The notes under the pieces were generated by a model. That model had not been told where the DNA came from. It did not search any database and worked only from the letters and a program-made list of their open reading frames with translations. The translations under genes and the position numbers were made by a program. Positions 47,322 to 57,522 of a stretch of DNA of 64,000 nt are shown here, piece by piece (the first letter of the stretch is position 1; each line of letters opens with the position of its first letter). Source of the stretch: Alphaproteobacteria bacterium (GTDB lineage Bacteria; Pseudomonadota; Alphaproteobacteria; Rhodospirillales; WMHbin7). The stretch lies in contig JADGAX010000002.1 in the NCBI GenBank assembly GCA_015231795.1, forward strand, positions 496,001-560,000. The letters are read 5' to 3'.

Positions 47322-49832
47322 ATGGACGTTACTTCGCCTCTCGATGCTTCCGAGCCGCCAGCCAAGGAAGTCGATTCCTTCAAGCGGCGTTTGCTGGAAC
47401 ATCTGGTTCATACCGTAGGCAAGGATCAGGTTACGACCACGGGTCGCGACTGGTACAACGCCTTGGCGCGCACGGTGCGCGATCTGCTGGTCGAAATGTG
47501 GATGGACTCGACGCGCTCCAGCTATCGCGGCGACGTCAAGCGCGTCTATTACCTGTCGCTCGAATTCCTGATCGGGCGCTCGCTGATGAACAATCTGATC
47601 AATACCGGGTTTCTAGACATCGCGCGCAAAACCCTGGCCGAGCTGGGGCTTGATCTCGACCTCGTGGCGGAAGAGGAACCCGAGGCGGCGCTGGGCAATG
47701 GCGGCTTGGGCCGTCTGGCCGCCTGCTTCATCGATTCCATGGCCACCCAGGGCATCGCCGGCTACGGCTACGGCATTCGCTACGAATACGGCATGTTCGC
47801 CCAGGAAATCGAAGACGGCTGGCAATCGGAAATGCCCGACCACTGGCTTTATCACGGCAACGCCTGGGAATTCGCCAGACCCGAAGTGGTCTATCCGGTG
47901 CGCTTCTACGGCAAGGTCGAAACCAAGACCGATTCCGAAGGCAAAACCGTCTATCTATGGACGGGCGACGAGGAAATTTTGGCTCAGGCCTACGACCAGC
48001 CGGTGCCCGGCTTCGGCGCCTGGACGGTCAACAACACGCGGCTATGGGCCGCCAAATCGTCGCGCGTCTTCGATCTTAAACGCTTCAACCAGGGCGACTA
48101 TCTGGGATCGGTGCGAAGCCAGGGCGAATCCGAGAATCTGTCTCGCGTGCTTTACCCCGACGATTCCACCAGCATGGGCAAGGAACTGCGCCTAAAGCAG
48201 GAGTATTTCTTCGTCTGCGCTGCCTTGAAGGACATTCTGCGCCGCTTTCGAAGCCAGCATCCCGACTGGTCGCTGCTGCCCGAGAAAGTGGCGATCCAAT
48301 TGAACGACACGCATCCGGCGCTGGCGGTGCCGGAAATGATGCGCCTCTTGATGGACAAGTTCGGCCTTGACTGGGACTTTGCCTGGAGCCTGTCTTGCCG
48401 CGTCTTCAGCTATACCAATCACACTTTGTTGCCGGAAGCTCTCGAGACTTGGCCGGTGGCCTTGTTCGAATCCATGTTGCCCCGCCATTTGATGATCATC
48501 TTCGAGATCAACCGGCGTTTTCTGGAAGAGGTGCGCCAACGTTTCCCCGGCGACGAGGATCTGATCAGGCGCGTTTCGCTGATCGACGAGGATCACGGGC
48601 GACGCGTGCGCATGGCGCATATCGCCTTCGTGGGCAGCCATGCCGTCAATGGCGTGGCCCGCATCCATACCGAACTGATGAAGACCACCATCTTCGCCGA
48701 TTTTCACAAATTATATCCCGAGCGCATCGTCAACAAGACGAACGGCGTTACGCCCAGGCGCTGGGTCAATCAAGCCAATCGCGATCTGGCGCAACTGGTC
48801 AAGGGGCGCGTTGACGAAAACTGGCCCGCCAATCTGGAGGAATTCAGAAAACTGGTGCCCTTGGCCGACGACAAATCCTTCCGCCAAGCCTTTCGCGAGG
48901 TCAAGAAGCGCAACAAGGAGCGCTTGGCCAAGCTGATCGCCCAGAAACTGGGCGAGGAGGTCAGCGCCGACTCGCTGTTCGACGTGCATGTCAAACGCAT
49001 CCACGAATACAAGCGCCAGCTTCTGAACGTTCTGGGCGTCATCGCCCGCTACAACTGCTTGAAGGCGGGCGGCAAGGAAGCGCAAAAGATGGCGGCCCGC
49101 ACCGTCATTCTGGCGGGCAAGGCAGCACCCGGCTATCACACGGCCAAGCTGATCATCAAGCTGATCCATGACGTGGCCAAGGTCATCAATGCCGATCCCG
49201 CAACCAACAAGCGGCTGAAACTGATCTTCCTGCCCAATTACAATGTGGCGCTGGCCGAGAAAATCATCCCGGCGGCCGATCTGTCGCAGCAGATTTCCAC
49301 CGCCGGAACCGAGGCCTCGGGTACGGGCAACATGAAGCTGGCGCTGAACGGCGCTTTAACCATCGGCACCCGGGACGGGGCCAATATCGAAATCGCCGAG
49401 GAAGTGGGCGAGGAGAATGTCTTCTTTTTCGGCCTTCTCGCCGACGAGGTGATGCGGTTGCGCCAGCCCGGCGCCTACGACCCCAGGGATGTGATCGCCA
49501 AGAATGCGGAACTGGCCCAGGTTCTGGACATGATCGGAAGCGGTTTCTTCTCGCCCGAAGACAAGGACCGGTTCAAATCGATCCATGATTCGCTGGTTCA
49601 TCACGGCGATTGGTATCTTCTGTGTGCCGATTTTGCCGACTACATGGCCGCGCAGGAGCGGGTTGACCGTTTGTGGGCCGACAAAGAGGCCTGGAGTGCC
49701 GCCGCCATCTACAATGTCGCGCGCATGGGGCGCTTTTCCAGCGACGTCACCATCATGGAATATGCCAAAGATATCTGGCGGGTATCGCCCCACCGCCCGG
49801 CCCCCGGCCTGGGAGAAGCGCTGATGGGTTGA
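47322..49832 (+). CDS. glgP: Glycogen/starch/maltodextrin phosphorylase
   Basis: 836 aa from ATG 47322 (GGGGGTGG upstream). The family core is clear: EAALGNGGLGRLAACFIDS, YGIRYEYGMF, KTNGVTPRRWV, and the PLP lysine K672 in EASGTGNMKLALNGAL followed by IGTRDGANIEI. It releases glucose 1-phosphate from storage glycan. The other glycogen genes are not in the window. Confidence 0.96.
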   Translation: MDVTSPLDASEPPAKEVDSFKRRLLEHLVHTVGKDQVTTTGRDWYNALARTVRDLLVEMWMDSTRSSYRGDVKRVYYLSLEFLIGRSLMNNLINTGFLDIARKTLAELGLDLDLVAEEEPEAALGNGGLGRLAACFIDSMATQGIAGYGYGIRYEYGMFAQEIEDGWQSEMPDHWLYHGNAWEFARPEVVYPVRFYGKVETKTDSEGKTVYLWTGDEEILAQAYDQPVPGFGAWTVNNTRLWAAKSSRVFDLKRFNQGDYLGSVRSQGESENLSRVLYPDDSTSMGKELRLKQEYFFVCAALKDILRRFRSQHPDWSLLPEKVAIQLNDTHPALAVPEMMRLLMDKFGLDWDFAWSLSCRVFSYTNHTLLPEALETWPVALFESMLPRHLMIIFEINRRFLEEVRQRFPGDEDLIRRVSLIDEDHGRRVRMAHIAFVGSHAVNGVARIHTELMKTTIFADFHKLYPERIVNKTNGVTPRRWVNQANRDLAQLVKGRVDENWPANLEEFRKLVPLADDKSFRQAFREVKKRNKERLAKLIAQKLGEEVSADSLFDVHVKRIHEYKRQLLNVLGVIARYNCLKAGGKEAQKMAARTVILAGKAAPGYHTAKLIIKLIHDVAKVINADPATNKRLKLIFLPNYNVALAEKIIPAADLSQQISTAGTEASGTGNMKLALNGALTIGTRDGANIEIAEEVGEENVFFFGLLADEVMRLRQPGAYDPRDVIAKNAELAQVLDMIGSGFFSPEDKDRFKSIHDSLVHHGDWYLLCADFADYMAAQERVDRLWADKEAWSAAAIYNVARMGRFSSDVTIMEYAKDIWRVSPHRPAPGLGEALMG

Positions 49833-49919
49833 CCCCAAGCCCTCATCCCCCCATCTCTTGTAGATGCATGCAAGCAGGGCCATCTAGGGCCGAAGCCGGC
49901 AAAGCCAAAGCTGAGACAG

Positions 49920-50744
49920 ATGAAGTTTATCGATCCCACCCTTATTCCCGCCACGGGCAATCCGGAAATCGATCGCGACCACCGCAAGATGGCCGAGACG
50001 ATGAACCGCGTCTATGACGACTGGCAGCAGGGCAAGCGCTGTCCCGAGCTGGCCGAGCGGATGGAGGAGTTGAAAAGCCAGATCGTTTCCCACTTCGCCA
50101 AGGAAACCACCATCTCGCGCGGGGCGGGCTATAAGGAATGGCTGATCCATCATCAAGAACACAAGCGCTTCCTGGGCCGCTTCAACGCCTTTCTGGAAAG
50201 TTGTCGCAAACGGCCCGGCCCCGACAACGCCAACATCGAAATGTTCATGGAGCTGGAACGCCATCTGTTCGAGCACGAAGTCCTGACCGATCAGGAAATG
50301 TGGGGACTGTGGTCGACGCCGCCTCATGAAGGAGCCAATAAGGATGGGTTGCTGATCGGCTGGAAGCCGGAATATGCGGTCGGCGTCGAACAGATCGACG
50401 GCCAGCATCGGCGCCTGATCGACATGCTGAACGAAATTCACCGGCGCATGCGAGATGAAACGCCGCCCTTGTCTTATGTGATCGAACGGCTCAAGGCGGT
50501 CTTCCAGGAAGCCGTTCAGCATTTCCTCACCGAGGAAAAATATTTTGCACAGCTTCCAGATGCGCTGGCCGAGCAGCATCGCGGCGCGCATGAAGGCTTG
50601 ATCCGCGAACTGAAGCGGGCGATCGACGACCATGAATCGGCCGATCTCGAAGGTTTTGCCGCCCTGATCGAAGGCTATCTGAAATTCTGGTTGCTCGATC
50701 ACATCTTGAATACCGACTCGCGCCTAAGGGAATTCCTCAAATAA
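49920..50744 (+). CDS. Two-domain bacteriohemerythrin
   Basis: 274 aa with two hemerythrin domains in tandem. Domain 1 (about 1-125) has IDRDH, HFAKE, HHQEH and HEVLTD; domain 2 (about 140-270) has IDGQH, HFLTEE, HRGAH and HILNTD. Each therefore keeps the H...HxxxE...HxxxH...HxxxxD set for a di-iron oxygen-binding site. Single-domain bacteriohemerythrins carry O2 in microaerophiles, so this may be an oxygen carrier or sensor. It is first gene of a tight three-gene run. Confidence 0.85.
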   Translation: MKFIDPTLIPATGNPEIDRDHRKMAETMNRVYDDWQQGKRCPELAERMEELKSQIVSHFAKETTISRGAGYKEWLIHHQEHKRFLGRFNAFLESCRKRPGPDNANIEMFMELERHLFEHEVLTDQEMWGLWSTPPHEGANKDGLLIGWKPEYAVGVEQIDGQHRRLIDMLNEIHRRMRDETPPLSYVIERLKAVFQEAVQHFLTEEKYFAQLPDALAEQHRGAHEGLIRELKRAIDDHESADLEGFAALIEGYLKFWLLDHILNTDSRLREFLK

Positions 50745-50752
50745 GCACTGCC

Positions 50753-51487
50753 TTGCCGTCCTTGATCGTCGAGACCGTCAATCCGGGGGCCAGCCAGCCC
50801 CTGCTGCTGATTTGCGATCACGCCTCGAATGTCATTCCGGCGCATCTGAAGGAGCTGGGTCTGCCAAAGGCCGAGCGGGAGCGCCACATCGCTTGGGACA
50901 TCGGAGCAGGAGCCGTCACGCGCCAACTGGCGAAGCAATTGGGCGTTGCAGCGGTTCTGGGCGGCGTGTCGCGTTTGGTGATCGATCTGAACCGCGCACC
51001 CGACGATGCCAACGCCATGCCTGTTCAAAGCGACGGCACGCCGGTTCCCGGCAATCAGAATCTTGACCGCGACCGGATCAACGAACGCATCCGCGATTAT
51101 TTCACGCCCTATCACGCAGAAGTGTCGTCGCAAATCGCTCGCCTGCAGGGGCTGGGGATCGCCCCCGTCTTGCTTGCGGTCCACAGTTTCACGCCAAGCA
51201 TGAATGGGCGAAGCAGGCCCTGGCATGCGGGCATTCTATGGAACCAGGACGACAGGCTGGCCGCGCCGCTGATCGAAGCGCTTAGGAGCGAGCCAGGCCT
51301 GTGCATCGGCGACAACGAACCTTATTCGGGGCGCGATCTGGCTTACAGCTTGAACAGACATGCGGGGGCCGCTGGTCTTCTGCATGCCGGGATCGAAATC
51401 CGACAGGACTTGATCGAAACAGAGGAACAGGCGCAAGATTGGGCGCGTCTTTTGGCCCGCCTCTTGAAAGATCTTGTGCCGATATGA
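50753..51487 (+). CDS. N-formylglutamate amidohydrolase family protein
   Basis: About 244 aa; the TTG at 50753, 8 bp after the hemerythrin stop, is the likely start but has no clear ribosome site. The motifs LLICDHASNVIP, RHIAWDIGAG, VSRLVIDLNRAPD, AVHSFTPSMNGRSRPW and HAGIEIRQDL match the HutG2-type amidohydrolases, with the metal-binding Asp/His residues present. True N-formylglutamate hydrolase belongs to histidine breakdown, but no hut genes are nearby, so the real substrate is uncertain. Confidence 0.85.
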   Translation: MPSLIVETVNPGASQPLLLICDHASNVIPAHLKELGLPKAERERHIAWDIGAGAVTRQLAKQLGVAAVLGGVSRLVIDLNRAPDDANAMPVQSDGTPVPGNQNLDRDRINERIRDYFTPYHAEVSSQIARLQGLGIAPVLLAVHSFTPSMNGRSRPWHAGILWNQDDRLAAPLIEALRSEPGLCIGDNEPYSGRDLAYSLNRHAGAAGLLHAGIEIRQDLIETEEQAQDWARLLARLLKDLVPI

Positions 51488-52260
51488 GTTGGGATCCACA
51501 GCAATATCTGAAATTCGCCGATCTTCGGCTGCGCCCAGCGCTTGATCTGCTGGCGCGCATTCCGGCCCAATCGCCCGCCAGCGTCTTCGACCTGGGTTGC
51601 GGGGCGGGCAATGTCACGCGCCAACTGGCGGCGCGCTGGCCGCACGCCTCGATCACCGGTCTCGATTCCTCGCCCGACATGCTGGCCGAAGCCAAACGGC
51701 AACTGCCAAGCGCTCGCTGGCTGCAGGCCGATTTGTCGATCTGGCGGCCCAGCCAACCCGCCGACGTCATTTTCTCGAATGCGCTGTTTCACTGGATCAA
51801 GAATCACCGCCAGGTCTTTGCGGGTCTTTTCGAAAGCCTGTCTCCTGGCGGCGTGTTGGCGATCCAGATGCCCCGCAACCAGCAAGAACCGTCGCACACC
51901 GTCACCAGTCAGGTGGCTGGCTCTGGTCCATGGCGCGAACGGCTGGCCCCCTTGGCCGATCTGTTCGAAATCTGGCCGCCTGATTTTTATCACGACTTGC
52001 TGCGCGGACAGGGTGCGGCCCATATCGACATTTGGGAAAGCGTGTATCAGCAAGCGCTGGTCGGCCCTGATCCGGTCTTGGAATGGATCAAGGGCACGGC
52101 GCTGCGCCCCTATCTGGCGGCACTTTCCGATGCGCCTGATCTGCAGGCCGGATTCTTGAAGGAAGTGGGCCTTCGCCTGCGAGACGCCTATCCCATGGGC
52201 CAAGATGGCGTCACGCTTCTGCCCTTCCGCCGCCTGTTCATCGTGGCGGCGCGGAAATAA
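51484..52260 (+). CDS. tam: Trans-aconitate 2-methyltransferase
   Basis: 258 aa from ATG 51484 in an ATGA overlap with the previous gene. It is a class I SAM methyltransferase: FDLGCGAGNVTRQL (about 35-48) is motif I, GLDSSPDML motif II, and FSNALFHWIKNH motif IV with the Tam-specific HW. Tam methylates trans-aconitate, a spontaneous inhibitor of aconitase. The stop is followed by a palindromic element and the convergent mutS. Confidence 0.9.
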   Translation: MSWDPQQYLKFADLRLRPALDLLARIPAQSPASVFDLGCGAGNVTRQLAARWPHASITGLDSSPDMLAEAKRQLPSARWLQADLSIWRPSQPADVIFSNALFHWIKNHRQVFAGLFESLSPGGVLAIQMPRNQQEPSHTVTSQVAGSGPWRERLAPLADLFEIWPPDFYHDLLRGQGAAHIDIWESVYQQALVGPDPVLEWIKGTALRPYLAALSDAPDLQAGFLKEVGLRLRDAYPMGQDGVTLLPFRRLFIVAARK

Positions 52261-52271
52261 TCTAACCGTCA

Positions 52272-52324
52272 TGCCCGTGCTTGACACGGGCATCCACATG
52301 GACCCCCGGATCAAGTCCGGGGGT
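52272..52324. repeat. Composite palindromic repeat / bidirectional terminator between tam and mutS
   Basis: Two adjacent hairpins: TGCCCGTG-CTTGA-CACGGGCA (52272-52292) and ACCCCCGGA-TCAAG-TCCGGGGGT (52302-52324). The cores around TGCCCG...CGGGCATCCAC are of the kind dispersed through many alphaproteobacterial genomes. Lying between two convergent stop codons, it probably ends transcription from both sides. Confidence 0.7.
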
Positions 52325-52335
52325 GACGCGCGTTG

Positions 52336-54972
52336 CTACGGCGAGCCTTTGATCAAACTCTTTAACCGATACAGCGCCTCAAGCGCTTCCTTGGGCGTCA
52401 ATGCATCGGGATCGATCAAGGTCAGGGCTTCGGTCAAGGGCGAGGGCCTGGCGTCGGCGCCGCTTTTGGGCCTTGCCGCGGCGAACAGGGGCAGGTCGTC
52501 GGCCAGCCTCGCCAGGGCTGAACTTTGCTCGCCCTTCTCCAGCAAGGCCAGCACATCTTCCGCTCTGGCGATGACGCTAGAGGGCAATCCCGCCAGCTTG
52601 GCGACGTGGATGCCGTAAGAGCGGTCGGCGGTGCCGGGCGCGATTTCGTGCAGGAAGACCACCTCGCCCTTCCATTCCTTGACCCGCATCGTGTGGCAGG
52701 CCAGATGTGAAAGCCGCGCCGCCAGCGCCGTCAATTCGTGATAATGGGTGGCGAACAGGGCGCGGCAGCGGTTGGTTTCGTGCAGATGTTCGACCGCCGC
52801 CCAGGCGATGGACAACCCGTCGAAGGTGGCGGTGCCACGCCCGATCTCGTCTAGGATCACCAAGGCGCGCTCGCCCGCCTGGTTGAGAATGGCCGCCGTC
52901 TCGACCATCTCGACCATGAAGGTCGAACGCCCGCGCGCCAGATCGTCGGCGGCCCCAACCCGCGAGAAGAGGCGATCAACGATGCCGATGCGGGCCGACT
53001 GGGCGGGCACGAAAGACCCCATCTGGGCCAGCAGAACGATCAACGCGTTCTGGCGCAGATAGGTGCTTTTGCCCGCCATGTTGGGGCCGGTCAGCAGCCA
53101 CAGGCGCTGGTTCTCGGACAGGTCGCAATCATTGGCGACAAAGGGTCCGCCTTGGCTGTTCTTGAGCGCCGCTTCCACCACCGGATGGCGTCCGGCCTCG
53201 ATCTTGAAATCAAGGCTGCGGTCCAGTTCGGGGCGGCACCAGTCCTCCAGCCGCGCCAACTCGGCCAAACCGGCCAGCGCATCCAGCTCGGACAAGGCCT
53301 GCGCCGCAGCGAACAGGCTTTCCTTGGCCGCCAAGGTCTGGCTGACCAGGGCGTCGAACAATTCCCGCTCAAGCGCTACCGCTTTGCCTTGCGCGCCGCG
53401 CAGCTTTTCTTCCAGCGTGATCAGTTCGGGCGTGGTGTAGCGCACGGCGCCCGCCATGGTCTGGCGGTGAATGAAGGCGTTGCCCATGCGCGCCGCCTGC
53501 TTGGCTGGCACTTCCAGATACAACCCGATCACATTGTTCTGACGCAGTTTCAAGACGGGAATACCGGTCTCATCGGCATAGCGTGCCTGAAGGGCGGCCA
53601 TCACGCGATGGCTTTCGCTGGCGATCTCGCGCAATTCGTCCAGGCCCGCGTGATAGCCAGCCGCGATGAAGCCGCCGTCGCTGGCCGATGGCGGCAGATC
53701 GGGACCCAGCGCATTCGACAATTGGCTGGCCAGATCGTCATGCGTCTCCATGCGTCCAATCAGACGCGCCAAGCCAGGGGGCGGCGCCAAGTCGGGGGCG
53801 GCCAATCTGCGGCGCAGGCTGGGAATGCGGGCCAGCGTTTCTCGGATGCAGGCCAGATCGCGCGGCCCGCCACGCGCCAGCCCCAGGCGGGCCAGGGCGC
53901 GCTCCATATCGGCGGTTTGGCGCAATTCTGTCCTGATGTCGCCGCGCAGCCGGTCGGCGTCCCTGAAGAAACCCACCAGATCATGGCGCGCCGCGATGGC
54001 CAAAGGATCGGTCAGGGGCGCTGACAGCCATTGCGCCAAGCGCCTGGCCCCTGGCCCGGTCTGGGTGCGGTCGATGCAGGCAAGCAGACTGCCGCGACGC
54101 TCGCCCGACAAGGTTTCAGTCAGTTCCAGATTGCGCCTGGTGGCGGCGTCGATGGCCATCACAGCGCCTTCGCTGATGCGCACCGGCGGGGCCAGCAGGG
54201 CCAGCTTGCCCTTTTGAGTCAGTTCGACATAATCGATCAAGGCCCCCAGGGCCGCCGTTTCCGCCTTCGAGAAGGCGCCATATGCGTCCAGCGTTGCCAC
54301 GCCATAGAGCTTTTCAAGACGCAATCTGGCATTGGCGGCGTCGAAGCGGCTGGCGGGCAAGGGGTTCAGGCGCGGCTTCCAGTCGGCCAAGCTCTGGGCC
54401 AGCGCCGGATGCGTGGGCAAGCGGTCGGGCAGCAGGATTTCGCCTGCATTCAGGCAAGACAGCATGGCCGACAGATCGACAAGCGCCAACTCTTGCGACG
54501 AAACCTCGCCAGTCGACAGGTCAAGCCAAGCCATGGCCAAGCCGCCCGCCACCTCGCCGATCGCCGCGAGGTAATTGTTGGCCCTGGAATCGAGCAGCGT
54601 TTCCTCGGTCAGCGTGCCCGGCGTGATCAGTCGGACGACATCGCGTTTGACCACCGACTTTGACCCGCGCTTCTTGGCCTCGGCCGGGTCTTCCAACTGC
54701 TCGCACACCGCCACCTTGAAGCCCTGGCGGATCAGCTTGGCCAGATAGGCCTCGTGACTGTGGACGGGCACGCCGCACATGGGGATGTCTTGATCTTGGT
54801 GCTTGCCGCGCTTGGTCAGGGCGATGTCGAGCGCCGCCGCCGCCAGGGCGGCGTCATCGAAGAACAGTTCGTAGAAGTCGCCCATGCGGTAGAAAAGCAG
54901 GCAATCGGGATACTGGGCCTTGATGCCCAGATACTGCGCCATCATCGGCGAAGCTGCGGCTTCTTCCGTCAC
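52336..54972 (-). CDS. mutS: DNA mismatch repair protein MutS
   Basis: 878 aa. The GTG start at 54972 overlaps the lipoprotein stop (GTGA). It has the mismatch-binding [11 protein letters not shown] near residue 31-41, Walker [10 protein letters not shown] (about 625-633), Walker B and signature [15 protein letters not shown] and [10 protein letters not shown]. It recognises mispaired bases and starts repair with MutL. All domains are present and full length. Confidence 0.97.
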   Translation of the reverse strand: MTEEAAASPMMAQYLGIKAQYPDCLLFYRMGDFYELFFDDAALAAAALDIALTKRGKHQDQDIPMCGVPVHSHEAYLAKLIRQGFKVAVCEQLEDPAEAKKRGSKSVVKRDVVRLITPGTLTEETLLDSRANNYLAAIGEVAGGLAMAWLDLSTGEVSSQELALVDLSAMLSCLNAGEILLPDRLPTHPALAQSLADWKPRLNPLPASRFDAANARLRLEKLYGVATLDAYGAFSKAETAALGALIDYVELTQKGKLALLAPPVRISEGAVMAIDAATRRNLELTETLSGERRGSLLACIDRTQTGPGARRLAQWLSAPLTDPLAIAARHDLVGFFRDADRLRGDIRTELRQTADMERALARLGLARGGPRDLACIRETLARIPSLRRRLAAPDLAPPPGLARLIGRMETHDDLASQLSNALGPDLPPSASDGGFIAAGYHAGLDELREIASESHRVMAALQARYADETGIPVLKLRQNNVIGLYLEVPAKQAARMGNAFIHRQTMAGAVRYTTPELITLEEKLRGAQGKAVALERELFDALVSQTLAAKESLFAAAQALSELDALAGLAELARLEDWCRPELDRSLDFKIEAGRHPVVEAALKNSQGGPFVANDCDLSENQRLWLLTGPNMAGKSTYLRQNALIVLLAQMGSFVPAQSARIGIVDRLFSRVGAADDLARGRSTFMVEMVETAAILNQAGERALVILDEIGRGTATFDGLSIAWAAVEHLHETNRCRALFATHYHELTALAARLSHLACHTMRVKEWKGEVVFLHEIAPGTADRSYGIHVAKLAGLPSSVIARAEDVLALLEKGEQSSALARLADDLPLFAAARPKSGADARPSPLTEALTLIDPDALTPKEALEALYRLKSLIKGSP

Positions 54973-55508
54973 TTCCTGTTGCGGCGATTATAGTCCAGCT
55001 CATCGGGGGTGAGCTGAAGGCCCAGCCAGATCACGGTGTTGTAGGGCGTGTCGCCGGGGCGGATGGGGATGTCGATCGACACTTCCTCGTCTACCTGGCG
55101 CAGCCTAGGCGTGCTGGCGGGGAATTTGAACTTGGTCGAGAAGACTTGCTTTTGGCGGTCTTGGACGGCGACGAAATACTGGATTTCGCCCAGGCCCTGC
55201 GCATTGGCGGCCCCCCGGTCGACGTCGAACATGACCTTCAGCGCCGTTTCGACATGGCTGTCCTCGTCGCGATAGCCGCAGTTCCCTTGATAATTCACAA
55301 TATCGACCGTGTATAGAACGTCGGTGATGTCGCGGCCCGGGCCGGGCTTGAACTTGGTCAGATGGGCGGCGTCGGCGAGGATGTTGATGGTCGGGCATTT
55401 GCCCGGTTCCTTGCCCATGACCCGGTTCTTCATCTCGGCGCAGCCGGAAAGAAGGACGCCTGCGGCCAACAAGGGAAGAAGGCTCTTCAAAGGAAGGTGT
55501 TTGGGCAT
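54969..55508 (-). CDS. Lipoprotein, function unknown
   Basis: 179 aa with a lipobox LLSGC (C22) after a hydrophobic signal, so it should be lipidated. The mature part is beta-rich, with paired Cys (KCPTIN and GNCGYRDED) and a final basic tail [12 protein letters not shown] do not recognise a named family. It is co-transcribed with mutS by stop/start overlap, a link that also exists for unknown lipoproteins in related genomes only as far as I can infer. Confidence 0.75.
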   Translation of the reverse strand: MPKHLPLKSLLPLLAAGVLLSGCAEMKNRVMGKEPGKCPTINILADAAHLTKFKPGPGRDITDVLYTVDIVNYQGNCGYRDEDSHVETALKVMFDVDRGAANAQGLGEIQYFVAVQDRQKQVFSTKFKFPASTPRLRQVDEEVSIDIPIRPGDTPYNTVIWLGLQLTPDELDYNRRNRK

Positions 55509-55627
55509 CTTGGTTCGCTTTGCCGTCTGTGCTAGGAGTAGCCGCCGGGGGCCACTCTAGTTGAGGCCGCCCTTGGGCACAAGGCCCGGCGCATCTTTAT
55601 CCACAAGCTCTAGCGTGTACCAACCCC

Positions 55628-56596
55628 ATGGCTGTCTATACCGAGGTATCCGACGAAGACTTGGCTGCTTTCGCGGCCTTGTACGATATCGGCCAGGTGC
55701 AGAGCTTCAAGGGCATCGCCGAGGGGGTGGAGAACTCGAACTTCCTGCTGGAAACCGAGAAAGACCGCTACATCCTGACCCTGTACGAAAAGCGCACCAA
55801 GCCGGAAGACCTGCCCTTCTTTCTGGGTTTGATGGAGCATTTGGCGGCCAAGGGCATCGCCTGCCCGACGCCCATTCACGCCCGCGACGGCCAAGCGCTC
55901 AAGAATCTATGCGGCAAACCCGCCGCCATGGTCAGCTTTCTGAAGGGCATTTCGGCGCGCAGCATCAAGCCTTGGCACTGCCAAGCCCTGGGCCATGCCT
56001 TGGCCAGCTTTCATCTGGCCGGGTCGGATTTCAAGGGCCAAAGGCCCAATGCCTTGTCGGTGTCGGGCTGGCGGCCCTTGTTCGAAGCGTCGCGCCACGG
56101 CGCCGACGAGCTGGCCCCCGGTCTCGAGGCGCTGATCGCTGGCGAATTGGACCGGTTGGAAAGGGAATGGCCGCAGAACTTGCCCAGGGGCGTCATCCAT
56201 GCCGATCTGTTTCCCGACAATGTGTTCTTTCTGGGCGACGCCCTGTCTGGCCTGATCGACTTCTATTTCGCCTGCACCGACTTTCTGGCCTACGACATCG
56301 CCGTCTGCGTGAATGCTTGGTGCTTCGAGAAGGATCTAAGTTTCAACGCCACCAAGGCGCGCCTGTTGCTGGGGGCCTATGAAAAGGTGCGCCGCCTGGA
56401 TGATGCCGAAGTGGCGATGCTGCCGCTGCTGTGCCGGGGTGCGGCCATGCGCTTCTTGCTGACCCGCTTGTATGACTGGCTGCATACGCCGCCCGGCGCT
56501 TTCGTCACCCGCAAGGACCCGCGCGAATATTTGAAGAAGCTGCGCTTTCATCAAGAGGTCAAGCGCGCCGAAGCCTACGGTCTCAATGCCCGATAA
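55628..56596 (+). CDS. thrB: Homoserine kinase (ThrB, APH-like family)
   Basis: 322 aa. It is an aminoglycoside-phosphotransferase-fold kinase: the N-terminal [11 protein letters not shown], the catalytic loop [12 protein letters not shown] with Asp in HADLF, and the metal-binding LIDFYFA. This is the alphaproteobacterial ThrB type rather than the GHMP type. It phosphorylates homoserine for threonine synthesis. The start at 55628 matches the family; the stop is 11 bp inside rnhA. Confidence 0.93.
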   Translation: MAVYTEVSDEDLAAFAALYDIGQVQSFKGIAEGVENSNFLLETEKDRYILTLYEKRTKPEDLPFFLGLMEHLAAKGIACPTPIHARDGQALKNLCGKPAAMVSFLKGISARSIKPWHCQALGHALASFHLAGSDFKGQRPNALSVSGWRPLFEASRHGADELAPGLEALIAGELDRLEREWPQNLPRGVIHADLFPDNVFFLGDALSGLIDFYFACTDFLAYDIAVCVNAWCFEKDLSFNATKARLLLGAYEKVRRLDDAEVAMLPLLCRGAAMRFLLTRLYDWLHTPPGAFVTRKDPREYLKKLRFHQEVKRAEAYGLNAR

Positions 56597-57044
56597 GATC
56601 AGGATTTGGACCGACGGCGCTTGCTCCGGCAATCCCGGCCCCGGCGGCTGGGGGGCGGTGCTGATCTGGCGCGGCCATGAAAAGGATTTGTCGGGGGGCG
56701 AAAGCGCTACCACCAACAACCGCATGGAAATGATGGCGGCCATCGCGGCGCTGGAAAGCCTGAAACGTCCCTCGAAGGTCGAGATCGCCACCGACAGCCA
56801 GTATCTGCACAAGGGCATCACCGAATGGCTGCCCGGCTGGAAGGCCAGAAGCTGGCGCACCGCCGACAAGAAGCCGGTGAAGAACGCCGATTTGTGGCAA
56901 AGGCTGGATCAGGCGGTCAAAGGGCACGAGATTCACTGGCGCTGGGTCAAGGGCCATGCTGGCGACGCCATGAACGAGCGGGCCGACAAGCTGGCCCGGG
57001 AAGCGATCAAGGGGCTTGCCCAGCAGACTGAGCAAGCCCCTTGA
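56586..57044 (+). CDS. rnhA: Ribonuclease HI
   Basis: 152 aa from ATG 56586. The catalytic acid residues are visible: D10 in [17 protein letters not shown], Glu in NRMEMMAAI, Asp in IATDSQY and Asp in NERADKLA; the basic handle [15 protein letters not shown] is present. It degrades RNA in RNA-DNA hybrids. It overlaps thrB by 11 bp, a common alphaproteobacterial pairing. Confidence 0.96.
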   Translation: MPDKIRIWTDGACSGNPGPGGWGAVLIWRGHEKDLSGGESATTNNRMEMMAAIAALESLKRPSKVEIATDSQYLHKGITEWLPGWKARSWRTADKKPVKNADLWQRLDQAVKGHEIHWRWVKGHAGDAMNERADKLAREAIKGLAQQTEQAP

Positions 57045-57054
57045 GGCTTCACAT

Positions 57055-57390
57055 CTAGTCGCAGATTGTCGCGTCGGCGATGGCGCAGGCCGTGCCGTAG
57101 GCTGCCCAGGCCGCCGCGATTGCCACCGCGTTCGCGGGAACCGGAAGCAGGACGGCAGCCGCAATTGCTGCATCTCGAATCTGCGCGGCAGCCTGATAGG
57201 CCGCAGACCGGCGCGATTTGCAGTCCGGAGAGGCACAAGAACATCCCCTTGTAAGCGGAACTTTCGGTTCGGCCTCGAGCTTATTAAAATAGTCATCCAC
57301 GGCCCTAGCCAGAACATCAGGGCTTGGCGCCTCCCCCGGCCATTGAGCGGCAAAAACACGCATGAGAAGTGATCTGGTCTGAAGGTCCAT
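57055..57390 (-). CDS. Small hypothetical protein with Cys cluster and hydrophobic Ala-rich tail
   Basis: 111 aa with a good ribosome site (GGGGGAGA) before ATG 57390. The N-terminal half is polar, then RGCSCASPDCKSRR (about 48-61) contains a C-x-C-x4-C cluster, followed by an Ala-rich hydrophobic stretch to residue 100 that could be one or two short membrane helices, and two more Cys near the end. I recognise no family. It ends 10 bp from the convergent rnhA. Confidence 0.55.
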   Translation of the reverse strand: MDLQTRSLLMRVFAAQWPGEAPSPDVLARAVDDYFNKLEAEPKVPLTRGCSCASPDCKSRRSAAYQAAAQIRDAAIAAAVLLPVPANAVAIAAAWAAYGTACAIADATICD

Positions 57391-57522
57391 ATTCTCCCCC
57401 TATGGATGTAGTCAATGTAAGCAATACTGCTATTAATATCTTTTGAGGTCAAGCAAGAACCCATGCGTATCCTGGCTGAAAGCGAGGGTGCTAAGGCATA
57501 GGAGAGGCGAGTGCCTTGAAAA

